A stretch of 64,000 nt of DNA from Rhizobium sp. RU36D (GTDB lineage Bacteria > Pseudomonadota > Alphaproteobacteria > Rhizobiales > Rhizobiaceae), in the NCBI RefSeq assembly GCF_900176345.1, contig NZ_FWXU01000015.1, positions 1 through 64,000 of the forward strand, written 5' to 3'. Position numbers and translations under genes: made by a program. Numbering within the stretch: position 1 is the first letter of the stretch; every line of letters starts with the position of its first letter. Under the pieces are notes generated by a model. That model was not told the DNA's origin, searched no databases, and was given only the letters and a program-made list of their open reading frames with translations. Below are positions 42,564 through 53,464 of the stretch, piece by piece.

Positions 42564-43736
42564 ATGAATGCCATGTCCACTGAGTTCGCGATTGCTCCGA
42601 TTTCCGATGAGGAAGTCAAGGCCGCGCTCGATGTCGCGATCGCGCAGATCAGGCGTAATCTGCCCGATTTCACCTACAAGGCGCAGAACCACTCCAGCGT
42701 GAACAATGTCTATCCGGCGGTGGAGAATGACCAGTGGACCGCCGGCTTCTGGCCGGGACAGATCTGGCTCGCCTATGAGCATACCGGCGACAAGGTTTTT
42801 CGCTACGCCGCGCAGATCCATGTGCAGAGCTTCCTGCACCGGATCGAGAACCGGATTGCGACGGACCACCATGACATGGGCTTTCTCTATTCTCCGACCT
42901 GCGTCGCTGCCTGGAAGCTAGTCGGCGACGAAGACGGGCGCAAGGCCGCGATCCTGGCCGCGGACCAGTTGCTTGATCGCTTCCACCCGGTCGGCGGGTT
43001 CCTGCAGGCCTGGGGTGCCATGGGCGCACCCGACAACTATCGCTACATTATCGATTGCCTGCTGAACCTGCCCTTGCTCTATTGGGCAAGCCGCGAAACT
43101 GGCGACACCAAATATCGGGACGTCGCGCTGATCCATGCCCGCACGACATTGGCCCATTCGGTACGGCCTAACGATTCCACCTATCATACCTTCTACATGG
43201 ATCCGGTGACCGGCGGGCCGGTGCGCGGCGCCACCAAGCAGGGCTATAGCGACGATAGCGAGTGGGCACGCGGTCAAGCCTGGGCTATCTATGGCATGGC
43301 CCTGTCTTACCGCTATGAGCCGCTGCCGGAATATCGCGATGCGTTCAACCGGCTCCTGGCCTTTTACGTCAAGCGCCTGCCAGCGGACCTCGTGCCCTAC
43401 TGGGACCTGATCTTCACCGATGGTGATGAGCCCCGGGATTCCTCCTCCGCATCCATCGTGGCCTGCGGCCTGCTGGAAATGGCAGATATCGTGGGCGGAG
43501 AGCAGGCTGATGCCTACCGCTTGCTGGCCCGGCGGATGATGAAGAGCCTGGTAGACACCTATGCCGTTAGGGATCCGAGCCTTTCCAACGGCTTGGTGCT
43601 GCACGGCACCTATTCGAAGAAAACCCCCTACAACACCTGCCGCGGCGAAGGCGTCGATGAGTGCGTGTCCTGGGGCGACTATTATTTTATGGAGGCGCTG
43701 ACGCGCCTCGCCCGCAACTGGTCCACCTATTGGTAA
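42564..43736 (+). CDS. GH88 unsaturated glucuronyl hydrolase
   Basis: The product has 390 residues with no signal peptide. The alpha6/alpha6 barrel of GH88 is evident: DQWTAGFWPGQIWLAYE at 57-72, Asp104 in HHDMGFLY, Asp164 in IIDCLLNLPLLYWAS, then KQGYSDDSEWARGQAWAIYG. Asp104 and Asp164 occupy the places of Asp88 and Asp149 in the Bacillus GL1 enzyme, from memory of that sequence. GH88 removes the 4,5-unsaturated uronate left by lyases at the non-reducing end by hydration, in the cytoplasm. It fits with the lyase at 38669 and KduI at 46987, giving unsaturated uronate that isomerises to a KduI substrate. Confidence 0.9.
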   Translation: MNAMSTEFAIAPISDEEVKAALDVAIAQIRRNLPDFTYKAQNHSSVNNVYPAVENDQWTAGFWPGQIWLAYEHTGDKVFRYAAQIHVQSFLHRIENRIATDHHDMGFLYSPTCVAAWKLVGDEDGRKAAILAADQLLDRFHPVGGFLQAWGAMGAPDNYRYIIDCLLNLPLLYWASRETGDTKYRDVALIHARTTLAHSVRPNDSTYHTFYMDPVTGGPVRGATKQGYSDDSEWARGQAWAIYGMALSYRYEPLPEYRDAFNRLLAFYVKRLPADLVPYWDLIFTDGDEPRDSSSASIVACGLLEMADIVGGEQADAYRLLARRMMKSLVDTYAVRDPSLSNGLVLHGTYSKKTPYNTCRGEGVDECVSWGDYYFMEALTRLARNWSTYW

Positions 43737-43766
43737 GCACGGCCAGACGCAGGTCCGGAGGAATTC

Positions 43767-44876
<1,110 letters not shown>

Positions 44877-44902
44877 CGGAACGGCGACAAAGGGCCACCG
44901 GC

Positions 44903-45640
44903 ATGAAATGGCTGAGGGACAGATTTGAGCGGGAAGGGCCGGGCATTCCCAAGGATGCTCCCAAGAAGCGCGGCCTTGCGCTTTTTGGACAGATCATCGG
45001 TCGCGAGGCCTGGGACCTGTTCGCGTTGAACCTGATGATCGTGGTCTTGTCCTTGCCGATCATCACCATTCCCGCCGTCCATGCCGCGGCAACGCGCATC
45101 TGTGTGTCGATGGTGCGCGACGAAAACCGCTATCTCTATCGCGATTTCCGGGATGCGCTGCGCGATACCTGGGTGACAGCAACATTGGGTGGGATGGGCT
45201 TTGCGGTCGGGCTTGTCATCAGCGGCTATGCCATCTTCATCTACGGACAGTTGGCGCTCGTGAATTATGTCTATGCCGCCCCTTTAGCGCTTGCCGTTGC
45301 CACCTTCGTGTTCGTCTCGATGATTGCAGCGCATTTCATGGTGCTCCTGGCCGTCAGGCCGATGACCCTGCTTCAACTGCTGCGACTGGCGTTAATCGCG
45401 ACACTGGCGCGGCCTTTGCCGGCCCTCAGCGCCTTCGTCTTCGTGGCGGCCTTGTGGCTGGCCCATGTCGTCTTTTACCCCGTCTCGGTTTTCATGCCGG
45501 CGGTGTTCAATTTTTCCCTTGGGACATTGGCGATCACCTTCGCCGTGCTCAAGGCCACGGATTTCGTGCTCTCGCTACCCGGCTCGACGCCGCAGGGGCG
45601 CACGAAAGAATTCGCAGACGCGCATATGCGCAGAAGATAA
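44903..45640 (+). CDS. DUF624 (YesL-like) membrane protein
   Basis: The product has 245 residues from ATG 44903, 27 bases after the ATPase stop. Five or six hydrophobic helices follow a charged N-terminus (MKWLRDRFEREG), with FALNLMIVVLSLPIITIPAVHAA near 45-67 and a short charged C-terminus. Layout and sequence recall the DUF624/YesL family, which in Bacillus lies in the rhamnogalacturonan transport operon. It is probably an accessory subunit of the sugar importer. Family assignment is by layout, so the confidence is moderate. Confidence 0.65.
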   Translation: MKWLRDRFEREGPGIPKDAPKKRGLALFGQIIGREAWDLFALNLMIVVLSLPIITIPAVHAAATRICVSMVRDENRYLYRDFRDALRDTWVTATLGGMGFAVGLVISGYAIFIYGQLALVNYVYAAPLALAVATFVFVSMIAAHFMVLLAVRPMTLLQLLRLALIATLARPLPALSAFVFVAALWLAHVVFYPVSVFMPAVFNFSLGTLAITFAVLKATDFVLSLPGSTPQGRTKEFADAHMRRR

Positions 45641-45658
45641 TCGGAGAGGAGATCTGAA

Positions 45659-46915
45659 ATGCGAAATCTGCTTAAACTGACGCTTATTCTTGCTGCCAGC
45701 GTGGCCCCGGCCGCGGCATTCGCCCAGGACAAGGTGACGCTCAACTGGGCGCTCTGGGACTGGGACAAGGTGGCCTTCTACAAGCCCCTGATCGAGGCCT
45801 ATGAAAAGGCCAATCCCAACGTCAAGATCGAGCATACGGACCTCGGCTCTGCCGACTATAACACCATGCTGATGACGCAGTTGACCGGTGGAGCGACCGA
45901 CCTCGACATCGTCACGGTCAAGGACGTTCCGGGCTATGCGCAGCTGGTCAGCACTAAGGCCCTGATCAATGTTGCCGAAGCCGGCGCCAAGCCCGCGGAT
46001 ACGAAGGGCTATGGCGGCCTGATCGAAGCACTCACAGTCGATGGCGGCCTCTATGCGCTGCCGTTCCGTACGGACTTCTGGGTCGTCTACTACAACAAGG
46101 ACCTGTTCGATAAGGCCGGCGTCGCCTATCCAACCAATGACTGGACCTGGGCCCAGTTTGACGAGACGGCGCGCAAGTTGACCAGCGGCTTTGGCGCGCA
46201 GAAGGTCTACGGTGCGCACCTGCATACCTGGCGCTCCACCGTCCAGCTGCCCGCCGTTCTCGACGGCAAGCAGACGCTTGTTGATGGCAAGTATGAGTTC
46301 CTGAAGCCCTGGTATGAGCGTGCAATCGCCCTGCAGAAGGAAGGCGTCATCCAGCCCTATGGGTCGCTGAAGTCTACCAATACCCATTATTCCGGTCCGT
46401 TCTTCAACCAACAGATCGCCATGCTGCCGATGGGCACCTGGTTCGTCGGCACGCAGATCGCCAAGGTCAAGTCCGGCGAGTCGCTGGCCAAGAACTGGGG
46501 CATCGTCACCTATCCGCATCCGGAAGGCGTTGCAGCGGGAACCACGGCTGCGCAGCTCACCAGCCTCGGCGTGAACAAGAACTCGCCGGACCAGAAGGCC
46601 GCGCTCGACTTTATCAAGTGGGTCAGCGGTCCTGAAGGTGCGGCTATCGTTGCCTCCACCGGCACCATCCCCGCTCTGCGTGACGAGAAGGTCGTTGACA
46701 CGATCTCGTCGACGGCTGGCTTCCCGGCCGACGAAAACAGCAAGGCAGCGCTGAAGACGGTCAAGTCCTATCTTGAGCTGCCGGTGGACCTCAATGCCGC
46801 CAAGATAGAGCTGGTGCTGAACCGCGCCCATGATGCGCTGATGACCGAGAACATCTCGATCGATGATGGCATCAAGGAAATGAACCAGGGCGTTCAGGAC
46901 ATCATCAAGAAGTAA
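45659..46915 (+). CDS. Sugar ABC importer binding protein (family 1)
   Basis: The product has 418 residues. The signal peptide is MRNLLKLTLILAAS, then VAPAAAFA with cleavage before QDKVTL. The mature protein shows family-1 features: VTLNWALWDWDKVAFYKP, TDLDIVTVKDVPGYAQL, YALPFRTDFWVVYYNKDLF and FIKWVSGPEGAAIV. It binds an oligosaccharide in the periplasm, presumably an unsaturated uronic-acid oligosaccharide. A 14-bp hairpin follows at 46932, as for the other binding protein in this window. Confidence 0.88.
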   Translation: MRNLLKLTLILAASVAPAAAFAQDKVTLNWALWDWDKVAFYKPLIEAYEKANPNVKIEHTDLGSADYNTMLMTQLTGGATDLDIVTVKDVPGYAQLVSTKALINVAEAGAKPADTKGYGGLIEALTVDGGLYALPFRTDFWVVYYNKDLFDKAGVAYPTNDWTWAQFDETARKLTSGFGAQKVYGAHLHTWRSTVQLPAVLDGKQTLVDGKYEFLKPWYERAIALQKEGVIQPYGSLKSTNTHYSGPFFNQQIAMLPMGTWFVGTQIAKVKSGESLAKNWGIVTYPHPEGVAAGTTAAQLTSLGVNKNSPDQKAALDFIKWVSGPEGAAIVASTGTIPALRDEKVVDTISSTAGFPADENSKAALKTVKSYLELPVDLNAAKIELVLNRAHDALMTENISIDDGIKEMNQGVQDIIKK

Positions 46916-46931
46916 CAGCACTGAAGTAGCA

Positions 46932-46963
46932 GATGGAGGCGGCGCCTGTGCGTCGCTTCCATC
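46932..46963 (+). terminator. Intercistronic hairpin after the second binding-protein gene
   Basis: A 14-bp stem (arm GATGGAGGCGGCGC, two G-U pairs) with loop CTGT lies 16 bases after the binding-protein stop and 23 before the kduI start. It has no U-run, so a protective or attenuating element that sets the binding protein to kduI ratio is likely. Confidence 0.7.
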
Positions 46964-46986
46964 CGCGCAACACCAAGGACATCCTC

Positions 46987-47811
46987 ATGCTTTCCGTCGA
47001 GACACGCCATGCCATCCATCCCGAACATGCTTTCAGCATGGGCACGGACGAACTGCGCCATCATTTTCTTGCTTCGGGCATGTTTGCGGACGGCGAGATC
47101 CGCCTGATCTACACCCATTACGATCGGTTCGTCATGGGTGGTGCCGTCCCGAACGGCGAGGCGCTGGTCCTCGACGTGGTGGCAGAGACCAAGACGGCCA
47201 ACTTCCTCGAGCGAAGGGAAATGGGCGTCGTCAATATCGGCGAGACAGGCACGGTGCAGGCGGCCGGCCAGACCTATACGCTCGAACGCGGCGACGTGCT
47301 TTATCTGGGCATGGGCTCCGGTCCGGTGACCTTTGCCGGCAAGGGCCGGTTCTACATCGTGTCATCGCCCGCCCATCGCGCTTGTCCGTCGCGACTGATC
47401 ACGCTCAGCGAAAGCAAGCAGATCAAGACCGGTGCGGTCGAGACCTCCAACAAACGCACGATCAACCAGTTCATCCATCCGCTCGTCATGGAAAGCTGCC
47501 AGCTGGTGCTGGGCTACACAACGCTGGAAGACGGCTCGGTCTGGAACACCATGCCGGCCCATGTGCATGATCGTCGCATGGAGGCCTATCTCTATTTCAA
47601 CCTGCCTGCCAATGGCCGCGTGCTGCATCTGATGGGCGAGCCCCAGGAGACGCGCCACCTGTTTATCGGCAATGAAGAGGGGGCGATTTCGCCGCCGTGG
47701 TCGATCCATTCCGGCGCCGGAACCTGCAGCTACAGCTTCATCTGGGCCATGGCCGGCGACAATGTCGACTATACCGACATGGACTTCGTACAGCCCGAGG
47801 ACCTGCGCTAA
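46987..47811 (+). CDS. kduI: 5-dehydro-4-deoxy-D-glucuronate isomerase
   Basis: The product has 274 residues from ATG 46987 (MLSVETRHAIHPEHAFSMGT); AAGGAC sits just upstream and an ATG at 46933 lies inside a hairpin and is unlikely. The cupin zinc ligands are His192, His194 and Glu199 in PAHVHDRRMEAYLYF and His241 in WSIHSGAGT, equivalent to His196, His198, Glu203 and His245 of E. coli KduI. It converts 4-deoxy-L-threo-5-hexosulose uronate (from unsaturated uronate) to 3-deoxy-D-glycero-2,5-hexodiulosonate. The following enzymes KduD and KdgK are not in the window and must be encoded elsewhere. Its last 4 bases overlap the convergent LacI gene. Confidence 0.92.
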   Translation: MLSVETRHAIHPEHAFSMGTDELRHHFLASGMFADGEIRLIYTHYDRFVMGGAVPNGEALVLDVVAETKTANFLERREMGVVNIGETGTVQAAGQTYTLERGDVLYLGMGSGPVTFAGKGRFYIVSSPAHRACPSRLITLSESKQIKTGAVETSNKRTINQFIHPLVMESCQLVLGYTTLEDGSVWNTMPAHVHDRRMEAYLYFNLPANGRVLHLMGEPQETRHLFIGNEEGAISPPWSIHSGAGTCSYSFIWAMAGDNVDYTDMDFVQPEDLR

Positions 47812-48866
47812 GTGACCGACGGTTTCGCCGGGCCGGTGGACCCTCTGACAACGAGTGGTCCGGCGAATTCCGTATAGGTCACCAAGGTCTCCGGAAACTT
47901 CATGCGCTCCAGCAGTCGGCGCAGGCCCGCAGCCCCGATTTCCGGACGGGGTACGCGCACGGTGGTCAGCGGCGGCGTCGCCATCGCGGCCATCGGGATG
48001 TCGTCAAACCCTGTGATGGAGATATCGCCGGGTATGCTGAGCCCCGCTTCGGTGATGGCCGTCATGGCGCCGAAGGCGCTCGCATCGTTGCAGCACTGTA
48101 TGGCCGTGAAGTCGGGCTTCCCGCCGTTTGCCTCCAGCCGCTGGCCTATGGCGGCATAAGCGCTGTCGGCCCGCATGGCCGGGGGATCGATGACCAGAGA
48201 CGGATCGAGGGACAGGCCCGCGGCGCGAAGGGCCTCTTCTGAGCCCGCCAATCTGTCGCGGACGGGCTGGCGCTTGTTGTGGGTCAATGCCAGGATCCTG
48301 CGATGCCCGAGATCCAGGAGGTGCCGCGTGATGGCAAAGCCGCCCGACCGGTTGCCTGCCGACACCGCGTCCAAACGCATCAGCGGATCAATGCCATTGA
48401 TGATGACCGCAGGCTGACCATCGCGCGCCAGGCGCTCGATCAGATCCTCGTCATGGAAGGATAAAAGGATGTATCCGTGGCGCGCGCCGTCATCCCTGGC
48501 GGCAGGGATGGGCGTGGGCTGGCCGTGCCCCATCATGCCATAGGACAGGACAATCCCCAAGTCGCGGCATTCCCGCTCGATACCGGAAAACAGTTCGAGC
48601 TGGAAATCCGGTGAACTGGCGGCGCCGACGTCGATGGTGGTCAGCACCGTGACGGCGAGGGAAGAGCTGGAGGTGCCGACATAGTTCAGCCGATCGGCCG
48701 CAGCCTGGACCTTGACCCGGACGGCATCGGACAGGCCCGGCGATCCGCTTAGTGCGCGGGAAGCCGTGCTGATCGAAACTCCTGCGCTCTCGGCGATCTC
48801 GCGCAGGGTCACCTTGCCGCGGCTCAAGCCCGTTTCCGTCATTTCCCGCGTCACGTCTTCCGCCAT
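47808..48866 (-). CDS. LacI-family transcriptional regulator
   Basis: The product has 352 residues. The helix-turn-helix is VTLREIAESAGVSISTASRALSGSPGLSDAVRVKVQAAADRLNYV at about 19-63, with the minor-groove hinge helix before a periplasmic-binding-fold effector domain (DDIPMAAMATPPLTTVRVPRPEIG near the C-terminus). It starts at ATG 48866 with AGAGG upstream. The neighbours suggest it responds to a sugar from the polyuronide pathway, alongside the GntR regulator at 35874. The DUF2264 gene lies 21 bases upstream in the same direction, so they may be one operon. Confidence 0.88.
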   Translation of the reverse strand: MAEDVTREMTETGLSRGKVTLREIAESAGVSISTASRALSGSPGLSDAVRVKVQAAADRLNYVGTSSSSLAVTVLTTIDVGAASSPDFQLELFSGIERECRDLGIVLSYGMMGHGQPTPIPAARDDGARHGYILLSFHDEDLIERLARDGQPAVIINGIDPLMRLDAVSAGNRSGGFAITRHLLDLGHRRILALTHNKRQPVRDRLAGSEEALRAAGLSLDPSLVIDPPAMRADSAYAAIGQRLEANGGKPDFTAIQCCNDASAFGAMTAITEAGLSIPGDISITGFDDIPMAAMATPPLTTVRVPRPEIGAAGLRRLLERMKFPETLVTYTEFAGPLVVRGSTGPAKPSVT

Positions 48867-48887
48867 CGATGCCTCTTGCCGAAATCC

Positions 48888-50771
48888 TCAGCGCGTGAGC
48901 TTAACCCCATGCTCGCTGCAAAGCGCCAACAATGTTTCCGGCAACTCGAGAGGCGTAACCGTTGCTGCCGGATCCGGGACGCCAAAAACAGCGGTCGCCA
49001 GCCAGTTCGTGCCCGCAGGCACCAATGTGGCCAGCCGTGGGAAGAAGGTGCGCGGGAAGCGCAGGTTCGTGTTTGGTGCGGCACGGATGATGCTGGCCTC
49101 TCGCTCGCCCGTGAGATCAAGGATGCCCGAGACGGCGGAGAGCGTGCGGACGAAACCGCGGCCGGCGGAGACATCAAACCAGTCCTGGGGCGACTGATGC
49201 CCATCCCCCGTGCGATCCACGGAGAAGCCGCCTTCCGCAACATGCAGATCCATCGACGTGGTGATCCTGTGTAGCCGGACATGCCAGCCATCGCTGGCGA
49301 AATCCAGCCAGCTATCGATAACCAGCCCGTCATCCGGCTGCCATCGACCCCAGGCCATATAGCGGTCGATCCCCGCCTCGGTGATGCGGTTGCGGGACAT
49401 CCAGGCGATGCCATCGCGGGAAACCATGATGCCGCAATCGACAGCGCTGCGTTCCGGCCTGTCGGGCGCCGTGGCGTCGCTGGAGACGGAGAAGGCGAAG
49501 GCCGAGGAATAGGCGAAGCGGCCATATTTGGCGTCGTAGCAGCGATGTTCACGGCCATCCTGCCCGCCGGTCAGCACGACAGCATCGCCCTTGGCTCGAC
49601 GGGTGATGAAGCCGCCGGCCTTCGCCAGGACGCGACCTCCCGGCAGGGCGTCGCCCGGTTCTTCCTCCGATGTCCAGAACGGGTGATCGTCCGGCAGGGC
49701 CAGGACCATGAACGTCTTCAATGCCCAATAGGGCGAGCCGGGGCCATTATAGGCCTCCGACATCAGGAGGTTGGGATAGCTGTAGCCGATCGATAGAATC
49801 CCGTCGCGATCGGCGATCGGCTGGGTGCCCCACCAGCGCAAGTGCCGCAGCACCAGCCCTTTGATGCGGCCCCAGGGAAGGACTTCCTCGTCAGCATAGG
49901 CGCAGCCTGCCCAGAACGCAGCCTGCACGAAGCGATAGGTCATGGAGCGGCCGAAGGGGATGGCCGCCCCGTCATCGGCAAACCAGTGCTGGAAATCCCT
50001 GGCGAAAGCCCTGGCCCGCTCGCGATACCGCGCCGCATGATTCGGGAACACGTCGCCGGCGATCTTGGCCACCATCAGCCCGTAAAAATGCATCGCCATC
50101 GGCGTGTAGTAATCGAGTTGATACCATTTCCCATCGCGATAGTAGCCATCCGCGATATGAAACTTGTCCACGCGATCGAGCGCTGCGCGAACAGCGGTTT
50201 CAGACCATTCGCGGCCGACATTGCGCAGTGCCAGATTGGTCAGGACGCGAAAGAAGAGCCAGTTGCTGTCGGCGGTCGGGAAGTCGTTGATGGTCAGCAT
50301 CCAACGGACGATCTGGTCTTTCGCGGTGTCCGCCAGCGGGTCCCAGAACTTGCCCGGCGCGAGGATGAGGGCGAGCGAGATACCGGCCATCTCCACCATG
50401 CGCTGATCGAAGGGACCGACATCACCCCAATATTCGGGATGATCGGGGTTCATTCCATTGGAGAGCCCGTCGATGTAGCGCGGCAGATCATCGAAATCGA
50501 AGCCACCGGCAACCAGGGGTGCGATGCCCCACAAAGGTCTCACAAAGGCTTCCATCTCGGCCGCGGCGCTACCGTAGTGGACCCCGCCTATGCCGAGCCG
50601 AAGCCGGGCGCTTCCCTCCGAGAACCAGGGACGCAGCGGCTCGTAGAGATCCAGCACGGCCTGCTTCAGGTCCTCGCGGGAGGCCAGCGGATTTTGGTGC
50701 AGGGGGTTGCAGTCAAGGAACTGGCGAACGGCAGGCTCCTGAGCCCAGGCGGAGGCGGGGTGTCGGGTCAT
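48888..50771 (-). CDS. DUF2264 protein (putative polysaccharide-side-chain enzyme)
   Basis: The product has 627 residues and starts at ATG 50771 after GGGAGGAA. The N-terminal part is an alpha/alpha barrel with RLRLGIGGVHYGSAAAEMEAFVRPLWG and later WLFFRVLTNLALRN and AWGRWQPDDG near the C-terminal beta domain, as described for DUF2264. Members occur regularly in rhamnogalacturonan or uronic-acid utilisation loci in bacteria and fungi, but no reaction is firmly assigned to the family as far as I know. There is no signal peptide, so it is cytoplasmic. Its own promoter lies in the AT-rich 50772-50920 stretch. Confidence 0.8.
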   Translation of the reverse strand: MTRHPASAWAQEPAVRQFLDCNPLHQNPLASREDLKQAVLDLYEPLRPWFSEGSARLRLGIGGVHYGSAAAEMEAFVRPLWGIAPLVAGGFDFDDLPRYIDGLSNGMNPDHPEYWGDVGPFDQRMVEMAGISLALILAPGKFWDPLADTAKDQIVRWMLTINDFPTADSNWLFFRVLTNLALRNVGREWSETAVRAALDRVDKFHIADGYYRDGKWYQLDYYTPMAMHFYGLMVAKIAGDVFPNHAARYRERARAFARDFQHWFADDGAAIPFGRSMTYRFVQAAFWAGCAYADEEVLPWGRIKGLVLRHLRWWGTQPIADRDGILSIGYSYPNLLMSEAYNGPGSPYWALKTFMVLALPDDHPFWTSEEEPGDALPGGRVLAKAGGFITRRAKGDAVVLTGGQDGREHRCYDAKYGRFAYSSAFAFSVSSDATAPDRPERSAVDCGIMVSRDGIAWMSRNRITEAGIDRYMAWGRWQPDDGLVIDSWLDFASDGWHVRLHRITTSMDLHVAEGGFSVDRTGDGHQSPQDWFDVSAGRGFVRTLSAVSGILDLTGEREASIIRAAPNTNLRFPRTFFPRLATLVPAGTNWLATAVFGVPDPAATVTPLELPETLLALCSEHGVKLTR

Positions 50772-50920
50772 GGATTCCTCCCAATTGTCGTTGCAAATTT
50801 TCTTAAATCACAATTTTTGCGTTGAAAAGAAAATTCCTTGGCTAGATGCCTTCGCGTCTCGCGGGAACAAACAGCGGCGAAAACCGTTCGCCGCTAGTTC
50901 TCTCTGGGGTTTGCGCGTTC

Positions 50921-53464
50921 ATGACCATTCCATCCTCCACCTACCGACTGCAGCTTAGAAACGGCATGACTTTTGAGCGTGCCCGCAAGCTCGTGCCCTA
51001 TTGGCAAGACCTAGGCATCAGCCATCTCTACCTCTCGCCGATCTTCACGGCCGTCTCGGGTTCCACCCATGGATATGACGTGACCGACGCCAATGAGATC
51101 GATCCGGCTATTGGCGGGCGCGGTGATTTCGAGATGCTGGTCTCCGCCTTGCAGGCGGCCGGCATGGGCGTCATCCTCGATATCGTGCCAAACCATATGG
51201 CAGCGTCCCTGGAGAACCGCTGGTGGCGCAATGTCCTGGAGCTTGGATCATCGAGCCCCCATGCCGGTGTCTTCGACATCGATTGGAGCCGGCGGCTCAC
51301 TTTGCCGCAGCTTGGGGCCTCGTTCGATGAGGTCTTGGAGGCAGGGGATCTGCGTCTCGTCTTTGACGAGGTCCATGGCAATCTGTCGCTCGGCTATTTC
51401 GACAATCTGTTTCCGCTGAGACCGGAGAGCCGCGACCAAGTTCTTCGACGGGTGGATGACTTGCGTCCGAACACCTTGGCAGCCCTTTCTGAAAATCGCG
51501 AGTTTCTGCGTGAATTGCATGACGAGCAGCATTGGCGGCTGATGAACTGGCGCGATGGGGCGACAGATCTGAGCTATCGACGCTTCTTTGAGGTGACCGG
51601 ATTGGTCGGCGTGCGGGTGGAAGATGCGGCAGTCTTCTCTGCTACGCATGCCTTGATCCTGGAGCTGGTGGGCAAGGGCATGGTCGATGGTTTGCGCATT
51701 GACCATATCGATGGCTTGTCTGATCCCGGAGCCTACCTGCAGCAACTGCGGCAGGCCGTCGGCCCGGATATCTATCTTGTGGTCGAGAAGATTCTCGGGC
51801 CAGGCGAAGTGCTGCCCGAGAGCTGGCCGGTATCCGGTACGACAGGCTACGAATTCATCGCGGCCATGCCCCATCTGTTTGTGCATGCCGACGGTCTGGA
51901 TAGGCTGGGTCAGCACTACCGAATTTTGGCCGGCGACAACGGCGATTTCGAAACCGTGCTCGCGGCATCCAAGAAACTGATGGCGGAGCGCAATTTCGCC
52001 GGCGAGGTTTCGCGGCTGGGCAGACTGGCGGCGGCTTGTTTCGAGGGTACATCCGATAGCGATTTCGCTGAGGTCATCCGGCAGTTGCTGGGCGGCTTTT
52101 CGGTCTATCGGACCTACGGCACTGAAGGCGGCCTCGATCCGCAGGACGAAGCCGTGCTGGCGGACGCGCTGCAAAAACTGCCTGGCGATCTTCGAGACGA
52201 TCCTGCACTCGACAAGATCGTGCGGCTGCTGACGGGCCAGGTGGAAGGCCCTGATGCTTGCGAGTTCCGCTTTCGCTTCCAGCAGTTGAGCGGTCCGATC
52301 ATGGCCAAATCGATGGAGGATACGGCCTTCTATCGATACAACCGGCTGATCGCTCTCAACGAGGTGGGTGGCGAGCCAAATGCACCAGTCGAAGGCGTGG
52401 CGCATTTTCATGAACTGATGCAGGAGCGTCTGGCCACGCAACCGCACGGTCTCTCCGCCTCATCAACCCATGACACCAAGCGCGGCGAAGATGCCCGGGC
52501 AAGGCTCTATGCCATCAGCGAGGGGGCGGATGTCTGGGCCGAGGGTGTGGAACGCTGGCGGGGGATGAACGGTGCCCATCTATCGCCGATGGCGGAAAGC
52601 TCAGCGCCTGGGCCTGATGTGGAATGGCTGTTGTATCAATCTTTGGCGGGGGTCTGGGCAGTCGATGTCCAGGAGCCGGATCTTGGCGCTCTCTCGGAAA
52701 GGCTCGAGGCCTATGTGGAAAAGGCCATGCGCGAGGCCAAAATCCATACGGACTGGAACAGTCCCGATGCTGAATACGAGCAGGCGGTCGCGCGCTATGC
52801 CCGGCACCTGCTATCGGCCGAAAACGCGGATTTCCGGGATGATTTTCAGAAGACACTTTTGCCCTTCGTCGCGGCGGGCAATCTCAACAGCCTCGCCCAG
52901 ACGCTGATCAAGCTATTGGCGCCCGGCATTCCGGATATCTATCAGGGGGCCGAGATCCTTGATCAGAGTCTGGTCGATCCGGACAACAGGCGCGTGCCAG
53001 ACTTTACCGCTCTGTCAGCGACTCCGACTTGGCCCGGTTCTTCTTACGGACAGGACATCGCCGCTGCGAAACGGGCGCTGATCCGCTCGGTTCTCCGCTT
53101 GCGACAGGCCGAGCCGCAGCTTTTTGCGCAAGGTCGCTATCTGCCGCTCGAGGTGACAGGCGCGCGCCGGGATCATGTCGTGGCATTTGCGCGGGAGCAT
53201 GAGGGCAGGTTCGCAATCGCTGTTGCACCGCGGTTGATGCTCAACAGGATCGATCCCGACAGCTTGTGTGCGTCAGTGGGGTTTTGGGAGGACACCAGCC
53301 TGGTTCTTCCCGCTGGTCTTAGCGGGGAGATGAGCAGTCTGATGGATGAGATACGGATCCCCGGGGCAGACCGGATACCGATCGAAACGCTCCTGGGCCA
53401 ACAGCCAATCTCGGTTCTCGTCCCCGCAGAGCAGAAGACCGGCGAACAAGGATTGAAGGCATGA
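50921..53464 (+). CDS. treY: Malto-oligosyltrehalose synthase
   Basis: The product has 847 residues from ATG 50921 (MTIPSSTYRLQL), matching the usual start of the family; the open frame begins 75 bases earlier. GH13 features are YRLQLRNGMTFERARKLVPYWQDLGISHLY at the N-terminus, Asp261 in LRIDHIDGL (nucleophile position), Glu289 in VVEKILGPGE (acid/base) and Asp518 in SSTHDTKRGED. It converts the reducing-end maltose unit of a maltodextrin to a terminal trehalose unit in the cytoplasm. treZ follows with a 4-bp overlap; together they make trehalose from glycogen or maltodextrin. treX, the debranching enzyme, is not here. Confidence 0.92.
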   Translation: MTIPSSTYRLQLRNGMTFERARKLVPYWQDLGISHLYLSPIFTAVSGSTHGYDVTDANEIDPAIGGRGDFEMLVSALQAAGMGVILDIVPNHMAASLENRWWRNVLELGSSSPHAGVFDIDWSRRLTLPQLGASFDEVLEAGDLRLVFDEVHGNLSLGYFDNLFPLRPESRDQVLRRVDDLRPNTLAALSENREFLRELHDEQHWRLMNWRDGATDLSYRRFFEVTGLVGVRVEDAAVFSATHALILELVGKGMVDGLRIDHIDGLSDPGAYLQQLRQAVGPDIYLVVEKILGPGEVLPESWPVSGTTGYEFIAAMPHLFVHADGLDRLGQHYRILAGDNGDFETVLAASKKLMAERNFAGEVSRLGRLAAACFEGTSDSDFAEVIRQLLGGFSVYRTYGTEGGLDPQDEAVLADALQKLPGDLRDDPALDKIVRLLTGQVEGPDACEFRFRFQQLSGPIMAKSMEDTAFYRYNRLIALNEVGGEPNAPVEGVAHFHELMQERLATQPHGLSASSTHDTKRGEDARARLYAISEGADVWAEGVERWRGMNGAHLSPMAESSAPGPDVEWLLYQSLAGVWAVDVQEPDLGALSERLEAYVEKAMREAKIHTDWNSPDAEYEQAVARYARHLLSAENADFRDDFQKTLLPFVAAGNLNSLAQTLIKLLAPGIPDIYQGAEILDQSLVDPDNRRVPDFTALSATPTWPGSSYGQDIAAAKRALIRSVLRLRQAEPQLFAQGRYLPLEVTGARRDHVVAFAREHEGRFAIAVAPRLMLNRIDPDSLCASVGFWEDTSLVLPAGLSGEMSSLMDEIRIPGADRIPIETLLGQQPISVLVPAEQKTGEQGLKA

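Noticed and set aside
46933..46986. Longer KduI start at 46933
   Set aside because: It lies inside a 14-bp hairpin, and the family N-terminus begins at 46987 with a ribosome site just upstream.
51248..52447. A 399-codon - strand frame inside treY
   Set aside because: Shadow of GH13 coding sequence with all catalytic residues intact.
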